Below are positions 8,831 through 15,759 of a stretch of DNA of 37,214 nt, piece after piece; position 1 is the stretch's first letter, and each line of letters starts with the position of its first letter. Made by a program: the position numbers and the translations under genes. Under the pieces are notes generated by a model that was given only the letters and a program-made list of their open reading frames with translations, ran no database searches and was not told where the DNA came from. The stretch comes from Myxococcus sp. RHSTA-1-4 (GTDB lineage Bacteria > Myxococcota > Myxococcia > Myxococcales > Myxococcaceae): contig NZ_JAIQDG010000061.1 of assembly GCF_020037125.1 (NCBI RefSeq), positions 1 to 37,214 on the forward strand. The letters are read 5' to 3'.

Positions 8831-10051
8831 ATGGACGTAACGGCACTGAAGGGCCGCCGGGTGGTCGTGGGTGTGGGCGGCGGCATCGCGGCGTACAAGG
8901 CGTGCGAGCTGGTGCGCGAGTTGGGGCGGGCCGGGGCCGAGGTGCGGGTGGCCATGACGGAGGCCGCGCGGCAGTTCGTCACCCCGCTCACCTTCCAGGC
9001 GCTCAGCGGACACCCGGTGCTCACGGACTACTTCGACCCGGCGCAGGAGGGGAACTTCGGCCACCTGGACCTGGCGCGGTGGGCGGAGGCCTTCGTGGTG
9101 GCTCCCGCCACGGCGGACCTGCTGGCGCGCATCCGCGCGGGCATGGCGAACGACGCGGTGACGACGTCACTGCTCGCCTTCCGCGGGCCGGTGGTGCTGG
9201 CCCCGGCGATGAACGTGGCCATGTGGGACAACCCGCTGACGCGGGAGAACGTGGCGGCGCTGCTGGCGCATCCGCGCTTCTCCCAGGTGGGGCCCGGCGC
9301 GGGACTGCTGGCCTGTGGTGACGTGGGCGAGGGGCGGCTCGCGGACGTGCCGGCCATCGTCGCCGCGGTCGCCGCGCGCTTCGGGGCCGGGCCGCTGGCG
9401 GGCCGGAAGGTGCTGCTGACGGCGGGCCCCACGCGCGAGTTCCTCGACCCGGTGCGGTTCATCTCCAATCCCTCCACGGGGAAGATGGGGCTGGCGCTCG
9501 CGCACGCGGCACGGAGCCTGGGCGCGGAGGTGACGGTGGTGCTCGGCCCGGTGGGGCCGGTGGAGCGGGGCGGGCTGACGGTGGTGGACGCGGTGAGCGC
9601 GGATGACATGGCGCGAGAGGTGCTGGCGCGAGTGGAGTCCGTGGACGCGTTCATCGCCACCGCGGCGGTGAGCGACTGGCGGCCGGAGACGCGCGCGCCG
9701 CAGAAGGTGAAGAAGGGCGCGACCGCCAGCCCGGAGTCGCTGCGGCTGGTGCGCACGCCGGACGTGCTGGCGGAGGCCTCACGCAAGGTGGCGGGGAGCG
9801 CGCGGAGGCCCCTGCTGGTGGGCTTCGCCGCGGAGACGGAGCGGGTGCTGGAGCACGCGCGCGAGAAGCTGGAGCGCAAGGGGCTGGACGCCATCGTCGC
9901 CAACGACGTGACGGCTCCTGGCGCGGGCTTCGGCACGGACACCAACCGGGTGACGGTGCTGACACGCACGGGCGTCCAGCAGGAGCTGGCTGGCAGCAAG
10001 CACGAGGTGGCCCGCGCCATCCTCGAGCTGCTGCTGGTGTCCCGGCGATAG
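8831..10051 (+). CDS. coaBC: Bifunctional phosphopantothenoylcysteine decarboxylase / phosphopantothenate-cysteine ligase
   Basis: 406 residues, the normal size of the fused enzyme. It performs two coenzyme A biosynthesis steps: ligation of cysteine to 4'-phosphopantothenate, then FMN-dependent decarboxylation to 4'-phosphopantetheine. The N-terminal CoaC part (1-185) has the flavin-fold start VVVGVGGGIAAYKACELVRE, the catalytic His78 in NFGHLDLARWAE, PAMN (125-128) and the substrate-clamp Cys162 in ACGDVGEGR. The CoaB part (190-406) has LTAGPTREFLDPVRFISNPS followed by TGKMG, the AAVSDW strand, VGFAAET and IVANDV. ATG at 8831 begins the conserved domain directly. It follows the repeat protein by 62 bp on the same strand. 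A perfect palindrome lies 22 bp after the stop. Cytoplasmic housekeeping enzyme. Confidence 0.97.
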   Translation: MDVTALKGRRVVVGVGGGIAAYKACELVRELGRAGAEVRVAMTEAARQFVTPLTFQALSGHPVLTDYFDPAQEGNFGHLDLARWAEAFVVAPATADLLARIRAGMANDAVTTSLLAFRGPVVLAPAMNVAMWDNPLTRENVAALLAHPRFSQVGPGAGLLACGDVGEGRLADVPAIVAAVAARFGAGPLAGRKVLLTAGPTREFLDPVRFISNPSTGKMGLALAHAARSLGAEVTVVLGPVGPVERGGLTVVDAVSADDMAREVLARVESVDAFIATAAVSDWRPETRAPQKVKKGATASPESLRLVRTPDVLAEASRKVAGSARRPLLVGFAAETERVLEHAREKLERKGLDAIVANDVTAPGAGFGTDTNRVTVLTRTGVQQELAGSKHEVARAILELLLVSRR

Positions 10052-10073
10052 GGCTCCGCCGTCCGGGGGCATT

Positions 10074-10092
10074 CCGCTCACACTGTGAGCGG
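10074..10092. promoter_or_regulatory. Perfect 19-bp palindrome downstream of coaBC
   Basis: CCGCTCACA-C-TGTGAGCGG, two perfect 9-bp arms around one base, 22 bp past the coaBC stop codon. There is no T tract, and a one-base loop cannot close a full RNA hairpin, so an operator-like protein site is as likely as a terminator. It lies in the upstream region of the glycosylase gene. Confidence 0.4.
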
Positions 10093-10140
10093 CCCGCTCG
10101 CGCCGGGGGAGCACCTCCAGGGGAGAATGACTCCGGGAGT

Positions 10141-10187
10141 GACGGCGGGCTCGGCCCTGCGGTAAGCGTACTGACAGGGCCGCCGTC
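10141..10187 (+). terminator. Imperfect hairpin between coaBC and the UDG gene
   Basis: GACGGC...GGCCCTG at 10141-10159 is complementary to CAGGGCCGCCGTC at 10175-10187, with a 6-nt bulge in the left arm. No T-rich tract follows. It could be a terminator-like or leader structure; the evidence is structural only. Confidence 0.3.
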
Positions 10188-10233
10188 GGCTTCCTTGCGC
10201 CAGCACGCTTCCTCCGCTACCGATCCACTCACC

Positions 10234-11337
10234 GTGAGCGACGACCTACCCGATTCCTCGCAGGAACTGAGCGCCGTGCTGGACGACGTGCGCCGCCACC
10301 TGCTCTGGCAGGAGGAGGCCGCCGGCCGCGTGCTGATGATTGACGCGAAGGCGGCCTCGGAGCTGCAGCGCTCCGCGCCCTCGCTGCGCTCCCTCCTGTC
10401 CCGAGGGAATGGCTCACCCGAGCCTGCCGCTCCGGCGGGGCGGCCCGCCGCGGCCCGGCCCCCGAGCGCGCCCTCCCTGCCGCGGCCACTCGCGGGGGCC
10501 GAGGGGACAGGGGCTCCCGTGGCGCCTCCGGCCACGGTATCTCCGAGCCGCGCCATGCCGGCCTCCTCGCCGATGAACCCCATGGGTCGAACGGGAGGAC
10601 CTGCTCCTCTCACGTCCCATGGCCCTGGCGACGCGCCCACCGCCGCTCCGCTGTCCGCGCGGGGCCCGGCGACGAGGCCTCCTTCCACGGGTGGGGTGGG
10701 TACGCTCCTCGACGTGCCGCAGCAGGCGCCCCGCTACAAGGGGCCGCTGCCCGGGATGGGGGAGGGCGAGCGGCCGACGCTGGATGAAATCCGCCGCGAG
10801 CTGGGCGACTGCAAGCGCTGCAAGCTGTGCGGCACGCGAAAGAACATCGTGTTCGGCTCGGGCAACCCCCGCGCGGAGCTGGTCTTCGTGGGCGAGGGTC
10901 CGGGTGAGAACGAGGACCTGCAAGGCGTTCCCTTCGTCGGCGCGGCCGGTGAGCTGCTGACGAAGATGATTGAGGCGATGGGCTTCCGCCGCGACGAGGT
11001 CTACATCTGCAACGTGGTGAAGTGCCGGCCGCCGGGCAATCGCAACCCGGAGCCGGACGAGATCGCCGCGTGCGAGCCCTTCCTGCGTGCGCAGCTCGCG
11101 GCCATCCGTCCGAAGGTGGTGGTGGCGCTGGGCAAGTTCGCGGCGCAGACGCTGCTGCGCGACACCACGCCCATCACCCGCCTGCGCGGCAACTGGCGCA
11201 CCTACGAGGGCATCCAGCTCATGCCCACCTTCCACCCCGCGTACCTGCTGCGCAGTCCGGCGGAGAAGCGCAAGGCGTGGGAGGACCTGCAGGCGGTGAT
11301 GAAGGTTCTTGGCAAGCAAACCGGCTCACGCGCCTAG
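10234..11337 (+). CDS. Uracil-DNA glycosylase, family 4, with a long disordered N-terminal extension
   Basis: 367 residues; the catalytic part (residues ~185-365) is about the size of a whole family 4 UDG. The enzyme excises uracil from DNA and normally carries a 4Fe-4S cluster. Visible features are Cys193, Cys196 and Cys199 in CKRCKLC, the water-activating motif GEGPGENED (220-228), GVPFVGAAGELL, Cys264 and Cys280 as the remaining cluster ligands, and HPAYLLRS (334-341), which contacts the uracil-containing strand. Residues ~1-50 are helical and residues ~60-175 are a Pro/Ala/Ser-rich low-complexity linker, not part of the usual enzyme. Some family members in this branch are fused to polymerase-related N-termini; none is recognisable here. 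The start is GTG at 10234; a TTG at 10195 is in frame. No strong binding site is seen for either. Confidence 0.9.
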   Translation: MSDDLPDSSQELSAVLDDVRRHLLWQEEAAGRVLMIDAKAASELQRSAPSLRSLLSRGNGSPEPAAPAGRPAAARPPSAPSLPRPLAGAEGTGAPVAPPATVSPSRAMPASSPMNPMGRTGGPAPLTSHGPGDAPTAAPLSARGPATRPPSTGGVGTLLDVPQQAPRYKGPLPGMGEGERPTLDEIRRELGDCKRCKLCGTRKNIVFGSGNPRAELVFVGEGPGENEDLQGVPFVGAAGELLTKMIEAMGFRRDEVYICNVVKCRPPGNRNPEPDEIAACEPFLRAQLAAIRPKVVVALGKFAAQTLLRDTTPITRLRGNWRTYEGIQLMPTFHPAYLLRSPAEKRKAWEDLQAVMKVLGKQTGSRA

Positions 11338-11364
11338 CGCGGCCACTCTGAGGGGGAGGCACGG

Positions 11365-12372
11365 ATGAAGGGAGTGCTGGAAACGCGCGAGCTGCAGTCG
11401 CCCGCGCTGGAGTCCAACCCGCTGGGCGACCCGGCCCGGCGCCGGCTCACCGTGTACCTGCCGCCGGGCTACGGAGAGGGAGACCGGCGCTACCCCGTCG
11501 TCTACTTCCTGCACGCCTTCGGCAACAGCGGCGGGACGTGGACGAACGCCTCGGGCTTCGGGCCCAGCGTCCCCGAGCGCATGGACGCGCTCATCGAGTC
11601 CGGCGCGGTGCCTCCCGCCATCGGCGTGTTCCCGGACGGGTGGACGTCGCTGGGCGGCAGCCAGTGGGTGAACAGCGACGCCATCGGCCGCTATCGGGAC
11701 TACCTCGCCAAGGACGTGGTGGGCTTCGTGGACCGCACGTACCGCACGTTGCCGAAGGCGGCCTCGCGCGCGGTGGTGGGCCATAGCTCCGGCGGCTACG
11801 GCGCGCTGGTGATGGGCCGCTACCACCCGGAGCTCTTCTCGCACCTGGGCGCGCACGCGGCGGACTCGTATTTCGAGTACTGCTACCTGCCGGACCTGCC
11901 CAAGGCGGCGGCGTCGCTGCTCAAGGCGGGCGGGGTGGAGACCTGGCACGCGGAGTTCCGCAAGCGCGTGCGCGAGACGAAGATGCGCGGTGAGGACTTC
12001 CCGGTGGTGAACACGCTGGCGATGGCGGCGGCGTACTCGCCGAAGAAGGGCGAGCCGCTCAACCTGGAGCTGCCCTTCGACGCGCAGACGGGCCGCCTCA
12101 AGCTGGACGTGTGGAACCGCTGGCTGGTGCACGACCCGGTGCGCTTCGTGCCCAAGTTCCTGGACGCGTTCCGCAAGCTGAAGACGGTGTTCCTCGACTG
12201 CGGCACCCGCGACGAGTTCAACATCCGCTGGGGCACGCGCATGCTGGCGGAGGACCTCAAGGGCGCCGGCGTGGAGCTGGTGCACGAGGAGTTCGAGGAC
12301 GGGCACTCCGGCGTGTCGTACCGCTTCGAGCGCTCGCTGTCGGTGCTGGTGCCGAAGCTCGCCCAGGCGTAG
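11365..12372 (+). CDS. Esterase-family alpha/beta hydrolase (esterase D / Fes-like)
   Basis: 335 residues, family 'putative esterase' (PF00756 type: esterase D, feruloyl and siderophore esterases). The opening RRRLTVYLPPGYGEGDRRYP, then VVYFLHAFGNSGGTW, gives the first strand and oxyanion region. The nucleophile elbow is GHSSGGYGALVMG (Ser at about 138). Asp in FLDCGTRDEFN and His in EDGHSGVSYRF complete a likely Ser-Asp-His triad. There is no signal peptide, so it should act in the cytoplasm; the substrate cannot be told. ATG at 11365 has GGGGGAGG about 7 bp upstream. It starts 27 bp after the glycosylase gene and probably shares its transcript. It converges on the hypothetical gene ending at 12402. 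Confidence 0.88.
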   Translation: MKGVLETRELQSPALESNPLGDPARRRLTVYLPPGYGEGDRRYPVVYFLHAFGNSGGTWTNASGFGPSVPERMDALIESGAVPPAIGVFPDGWTSLGGSQWVNSDAIGRYRDYLAKDVVGFVDRTYRTLPKAASRAVVGHSSGGYGALVMGRYHPELFSHLGAHAADSYFEYCYLPDLPKAAASLLKAGGVETWHAEFRKRVRETKMRGEDFPVVNTLAMAAAYSPKKGEPLNLELPFDAQTGRLKLDVWNRWLVHDPVRFVPKFLDAFRKLKTVFLDCGTRDEFNIRWGTRMLAEDLKGAGVELVHEEFEDGHSGVSYRFERSLSVLVPKLAQA

Positions 12373-12401
12373 CGCCCGGCGCGGGGGCTGGCCTCGGCAG
12401 G

Positions 12402-13133
12402 TCAGCACCCGTGCCTGTTGAAGTGGGTGGGCCAGAGGAGCAGCAGTCCCTCCTCGTCCACGATGCGCACCCAGCCGAGCCGCCGGTACCCGCTGTCGCC
12501 GGGCGCATAGGACAGGACCTCCGCGAAATCACCCACGCGCTGCCCCAGGATGACGTCGTTGGGAAGAGCGGCCTCCACCTCGTTGGCGGAGTCGTGCGGC
12601 GCGGCGCGCACGACCAGCGGCCGGCCCGGGCGGCGGAGCGCATCGAACTCGACGCGCCTGCCCTCGAAAGCGTCCAGCGTGCGCAGGCTCTCGATGGTGA
12701 CCCACGGCGCCTCGGGGCCGCGCTCACTGCCCTCGCGCAGCCAGGCCTCCCGGCCGCCCGCCTCCTGGAGGTTGATGAGGACGTGGGCATACCGGGTGGC
12801 GTCACCGGCCTGGACGTCGAAGGCGGGGTAGCAGTCCTCCTGCCACCCCTCGTCATCGTCCCACTGGCTCAATGGGCCCGTCTGCCCTCGCGGGATGGCG
12901 CCCGCGCGGTGGAAGCCGCCGGCCCCTCGCGTGTAGAGAGGTAATTCGGCCGCGCCGCCTTCAGGGAAGGTGACACAGACGACGTGGGTGACACCGCGCA
13001 GGAAGGCATCCGGGATGTCGCCGCGGTGCGGCATCACCTCCTTGCCGGCGGCGGGAAGTGGCAGGGTCAGCGCCGTCAGGGCGAGGGCGCTGGACAGGAC
13101 GGCGAGGACTCGGGATGCATGGGTGGGGGCCAT
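12402..13133 (-). CDS. Secreted hypothetical protein with SH3-like region
   Basis: About 243 residues. The N-terminus MAPTHASRVLAVLSSALALT plus ALTLPLPAAGKE is a signal peptide, so the protein should be periplasmic or secreted. The middle is acidic and Trp-containing (SQWDDDEGWQEDCYPAFDVQ). Residues ~165-240 resemble a bacterial SH3-like fold (VVRAAPHDSANEVEAALPND, then VGDFAEVLSYAPGDSGYRRL and GWVRIVDEEGLLLLW), but I cannot assign a named family. The frame remains open upstream to 13358, and ATG codons at 13181 and 13208 are possible starts; 13133 is preferred because it places the signal peptide at the very N-terminus. No convincing binding site was found for any of them. It is divergent from kdd, with a 268-bp gap. 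Confidence 0.65.
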   Translation of the reverse strand: MAPTHASRVLAVLSSALALTALTLPLPAAGKEVMPHRGDIPDAFLRGVTHVVCVTFPEGGAAELPLYTRGAGGFHRAGAIPRGQTGPLSQWDDDEGWQEDCYPAFDVQAGDATRYAHVLINLQEAGGREAWLREGSERGPEAPWVTIESLRTLDAFEGRRVEFDALRRPGRPLVVRAAPHDSANEVEAALPNDVILGQRVGDFAEVLSYAPGDSGYRRLGWVRIVDEEGLLLLWPTHFNRHGC

Positions 13134-13401
13134 GCCGACGACCGGCTGCACCCCTCGGGCCAACGCCCGGCGGTTGGCCATTCCCGAGGAAGCTCGCGGT
13201 CTTGGCATGAGGCCGGCCCTGGCATGCGGTTGGCGGGCCGCACCGCTATGGCCCGGTTGCCCTGGAATGGGGTGGGCCGGGCCGGTGTCGGGTGCATGAC
13301 ATGGAATGGGGTGACGTCGTGCTGGCCATCCCCCGGGGGGAGCGGGTAGAGGCAGCACGGTGCGCGCCTCCGGGCGCTCGAACCTTCAGGGAGACGGGAA
13401 C
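13134..13401. promoter_or_regulatory. Divergent intergenic region upstream of kdd, with a 12-bp direct repeat
   Basis: The sequence TGGAATGGGGTG occurs twice, at 13263-13274 and 13302-13313, 39 bp apart start to start (about four helical turns). This spacing on one face of the helix would suit a regulator upstream of kdd, but no promoter hexamers could be placed with confidence. A single CGGTGT half-site (13283-13288), like those in the katB/kamD operator array, lies between the two repeats without a partner. Confidence 0.35.
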
Positions 13402-14433
13402 ATGGGCATCGACCTCTACGGGCTGTCCCGCGTCGTGGGAGAGAGTGGCGTGCTGCCGCAGCGCGCGCGGAAGCTGGACCCTTCGCTGCCGTGCCGCGAA
13501 GCGGAAATGCTCATCGATGTGGAGAGCCTCAACATCGACGCGGCGTCCTTCAAGCAGATCAAGGGCGAGGTGGGCGGCGACCCGGCCCGCATCGGCGCGC
13601 GCATCCAGGAAATCGTCCGCGAGCGCGGGAAGATGCAGAACCCGGTGACGGGCTCGGGCGGCATGCTGATTGGCCGGGTGAAGGAGCTGGGCCCCAAGCA
13701 CCCCGCGCGCGAGCTGCTCATGGTGGGCGACCGCATCGCCACGCTGGTGAGCCTCACGCTGACGCCGCTGGTGATTGAAGAGGTGAAGGCGGTGCACGTG
13801 GACATCGACCGCGTGGACATCCGCGGGCACGCGCTGCTGTTCGCCAGCGGCATCTACGCGAAGCTTCCCTCGGACATGCCGGACACGCTGGCCCTGGCGG
13901 CGCTGGACGTGTGCGGAGCACCCGCGCTGGTGGCGCGCCACGTGCGGCCGGGGATGACGGTGGCGGTGCTGGGCGCGGGCAAGAGCGGGGCGCTGTGCCT
14001 GGCGCAGGCGCGGCGCAACCTGGAGAGCCGCGGGAAGCTGCTGGCGCTGGACGTGTCGCAGAACGCGCTGGACATGCTGTCGTCCATCGGCCTGTGCGAC
14101 GTGGCGCTGAAGGTGGACGCCACGCAGGGCGTGGAGGTGATGGAGGCGGTGAGCAAGGCGACGGACGGCCAGCTCTGTGACCTGGTGGTCAACTGCGCCA
14201 GCGTGGGCAACACGGAGATGGCCACCATCCTGTCCGTGAAGGACGGGGGCACGGCCATCTTCTTCTCCATGGCCACCAGCTTCACCGCGGCGGCGCTGGG
14301 CGCGGAGGGCGTGGGCAAGGACGTCACCATGCTGGTGGGCAACGGCTACGTGCCCAACCATGCCGCGCTGACGCTGGACCTGCTGCGCACCGAGCCGGAG
14401 CTGCTGCAGCTCTTCGCCACGCGATACGTGTGA
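13402..14433 (+). CDS. kdd: L-erythro-3,5-diaminohexanoate dehydrogenase
   Basis: 343 residues, the usual length for Kdd. It oxidatively deaminates 3,5-diaminohexanoate to 5-amino-3-oxohexanoate with NAD(P)+, the step after beta-lysine 5,6-aminomutase. The N-terminus MGIDLYGLSRVVGESGVLPQ and the segments CREAEMLIDVESLNIDAASF and NPVTGSGGMLIGRV match remembered Kdd sequences. A Rossmann motif VLGAGKSGALC starts at residue 189, followed by LLALDVSQNALDML and VVNCASVGNTEMA. ATG at 13402 has GGGAG about 9 bp upstream. It is on the same strand as kamD but 3.1 kb away, separated by a glyoxalase-like gene and the opposing katB-ankB pair, so it cannot share their transcript. The 3' end overlaps the upstream alternative start of the glyoxalase-like gene. 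Confidence 0.9.
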   Translation: MGIDLYGLSRVVGESGVLPQRARKLDPSLPCREAEMLIDVESLNIDAASFKQIKGEVGGDPARIGARIQEIVRERGKMQNPVTGSGGMLIGRVKELGPKHPARELLMVGDRIATLVSLTLTPLVIEEVKAVHVDIDRVDIRGHALLFASGIYAKLPSDMPDTLALAALDVCGAPALVARHVRPGMTVAVLGAGKSGALCLAQARRNLESRGKLLALDVSQNALDMLSSIGLCDVALKVDATQGVEVMEAVSKATDGQLCDLVVNCASVGNTEMATILSVKDGGTAIFFSMATSFTAAALGAEGVGKDVTMLVGNGYVPNHAALTLDLLRTEPELLQLFATRYV

Positions 14434-14447
14434 GGGCGGCCGCCTCC

Positions 14448-14810
14448 GTGAGCGAGCCACTCTTCAAGCGCGTCGATACCGTCTTCATCCCCGTCCGCGG
14501 CCTGAAGGACGCCATCGGCTGGTACACCTGGGCCCTCGGGTTCACCCTGCGCTGGCACGCGGGCAACTACGCGGCCCTCAATGCGGGAGAGACCGCGGTC
14601 ACGCTGTATCAGCCGGAGGGGGAGCTCCGGCCGTTCACCGGCCATGCGCCGCTCAACTTCTACGCGAGCGACATCGAGGCGGCCCATCGCCGGCTGAAGG
14701 AGGCCGGCGCCTACGTCGAGGACATCCAGGTGATGCCGGACGTGAGCTTCTTCGACTTCAAGGACCCGGACGGCAACCGGCTCGGCGTCTGCTGGTTCCC
14801 GGAGAAGTAG
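14448..14810 (+). CDS. Glyoxalase/bleomycin-resistance/dioxygenase (VOC) family protein
   Basis: 120 residues, one VOC domain made of two beta-alpha-beta-beta-beta units. The first is VDTVFIPVRGLKDAIGWYTW, then ALGFTLRW; the second is LNFYASDIEAAHRRLKEAGA, ending DFKDPDGNRLGVCW, where the Glu/Asp that normally completes the metal site lies near the C-terminal strand. Its substrate cannot be inferred from sequence. The first typical metal ligand (His or Gln at the first strand) is not obvious, so it may not be an active metalloenzyme. GTG at 14448 is chosen; GTG at 14430, overlapping the kdd stop by 4 bases, is also possible. It lies directly behind kdd and is almost certainly on the same transcript. 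Confidence 0.82.
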   Translation: MSEPLFKRVDTVFIPVRGLKDAIGWYTWALGFTLRWHAGNYAALNAGETAVTLYQPEGELRPFTGHAPLNFYASDIEAAHRRLKEAGAYVEDIQVMPDVSFFDFKDPDGNRLGVCWFPEK

Positions 14811-14927
14811 GTGCGTCACCCGTTCGGGCGCCGGCCCATTTCGCGGCGTGAGTGAAACGGGCCATCCCCGGCGGCGTACGCCGGGCCCTCGTCCTGCCAC
14901 GAGGCGGGGATGCCCGGCCCGCGTGCC

Positions 14928-15539
14928 CTACCGCGCGGAGGCGGAGGTCTCCGTGGGCGCGGGCGCCACGGGCGCGCGAGGCTCCTGTGTCGCCGCCCAG
15001 TCCTGGGCGGAGCGGCCGCTCGCGTCGCGCACCTCGGGCGAGGCGCCCTTCTGGCGGAGCTGCTCCAGCACCTCCGTGCGGCCGAAGAGGGAGGCGAACA
15101 TCAGCGCCGTCTGGCCGAAGCGGTTGGTCTGGTCCACGGCACAGGGCTGCTGGTTCAGCAGCCCGACGATGTCCGCGTAGCCCTTGAAGGCGGCGCCCAT
15201 GAGAGCGGTGTTGCCGCGGTTGTCACCCGCGCAGGCATCCGCGCCCGCGGCGAGCAGCGCGCGCACCGTCTCGGTGTGGCCGTGGTACGCGGCCAGGATG
15301 AGAGGCGAGAAGCCCCGGGCGTCGCGGGCCTCCACGGGCGTGCCCGCCTCGAGAAGCCCGGTGACGACCTCCGTATCACCGGCGCGGGCGGCGGCGAGCA
15401 GGTAGCGCTCCGCCTCGCTCGTGGCCAGCAGCCGGCCCTGGGGCGCGGGGGCGGTGCGCAGGGACATCCACGCGGCGGTGAGCAGCGCGCCCACCAGCAC
15501 CAGCAGACCCAACGCACCGAGCAGCAGCTTGCGAACCAT
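14928..15539 (-). CDS. ankB: Ankyrin-repeat protein, AnkB-like partner of periplasmic catalase
   Basis: 203 residues. An N-terminal membrane anchor (LLLGALGLLVLVGALLTAAW) is followed by four or five ankyrin repeats: AERYLLAAARAGDTEVVTGL, then GFSPLILAAYHGHTETVRAL, GNTALMGAAFKGYADIVGLL and GQTALMFASLFGRTEVLEQL. The tail is Pro/Ala/Ser-rich. In Pseudomonas aeruginosa an inner-membrane, periplasm-facing ankyrin protein (AnkB) encoded beside katB is needed for full KatB activity. The same order and the same membrane anchor here support that role. ATG at 15539 has GGAGG about 6 bp upstream on the minus strand. The gene lies 220 bp downstream of katB on the same strand; a strong hairpin between them may reduce its level relative to katB. 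The gene symbol is by analogy. Confidence 0.85.
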   Translation of the reverse strand: MVRKLLLGALGLLVLVGALLTAAWMSLRTAPAPQGRLLATSEAERYLLAAARAGDTEVVTGLLEAGTPVEARDARGFSPLILAAYHGHTETVRALLAAGADACAGDNRGNTALMGAAFKGYADIVGLLNQQPCAVDQTNRFGQTALMFASLFGRTEVLEQLRQKGASPEVRDASGRSAQDWAATQEPRAPVAPAPTETSASAR

Positions 15540-15707
15540 GACGTCCTCCGGAAGGGAATGAGGTTTTCAGGCCTGGGAAGCACAGGCCGCTCCGGTCGAG
15601 AGAGAGCCGGGATGGGCGAGGCCAGCGTGGGGGAACACGGGGGACTGTGTGGACACCAGCGTTCTTCCCACCCCGACCCTCTCTCGAGGAGACCGGCGGG
15701 AGACAGC

Positions 15708-15738
15708 GGGCCCCGGCCGGCACACGGCGCCGGGGCCC
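15708..15738 (-). terminator. Strong hairpin between katB and ankB
   Basis: A perfect 10-bp inverted repeat, GGGCCCCGGC (15708-15717) and GCCGGGGCCC (15729-15738), with an 11-nt loop, starting 22 bp after the katB stop. No T tract follows on the minus strand. It may stabilise the katB 3' end or partly terminate before ankB. Confidence 0.45.
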
Positions 15739-15759
15739 GGCCTGGTACGGCAGGGGACT

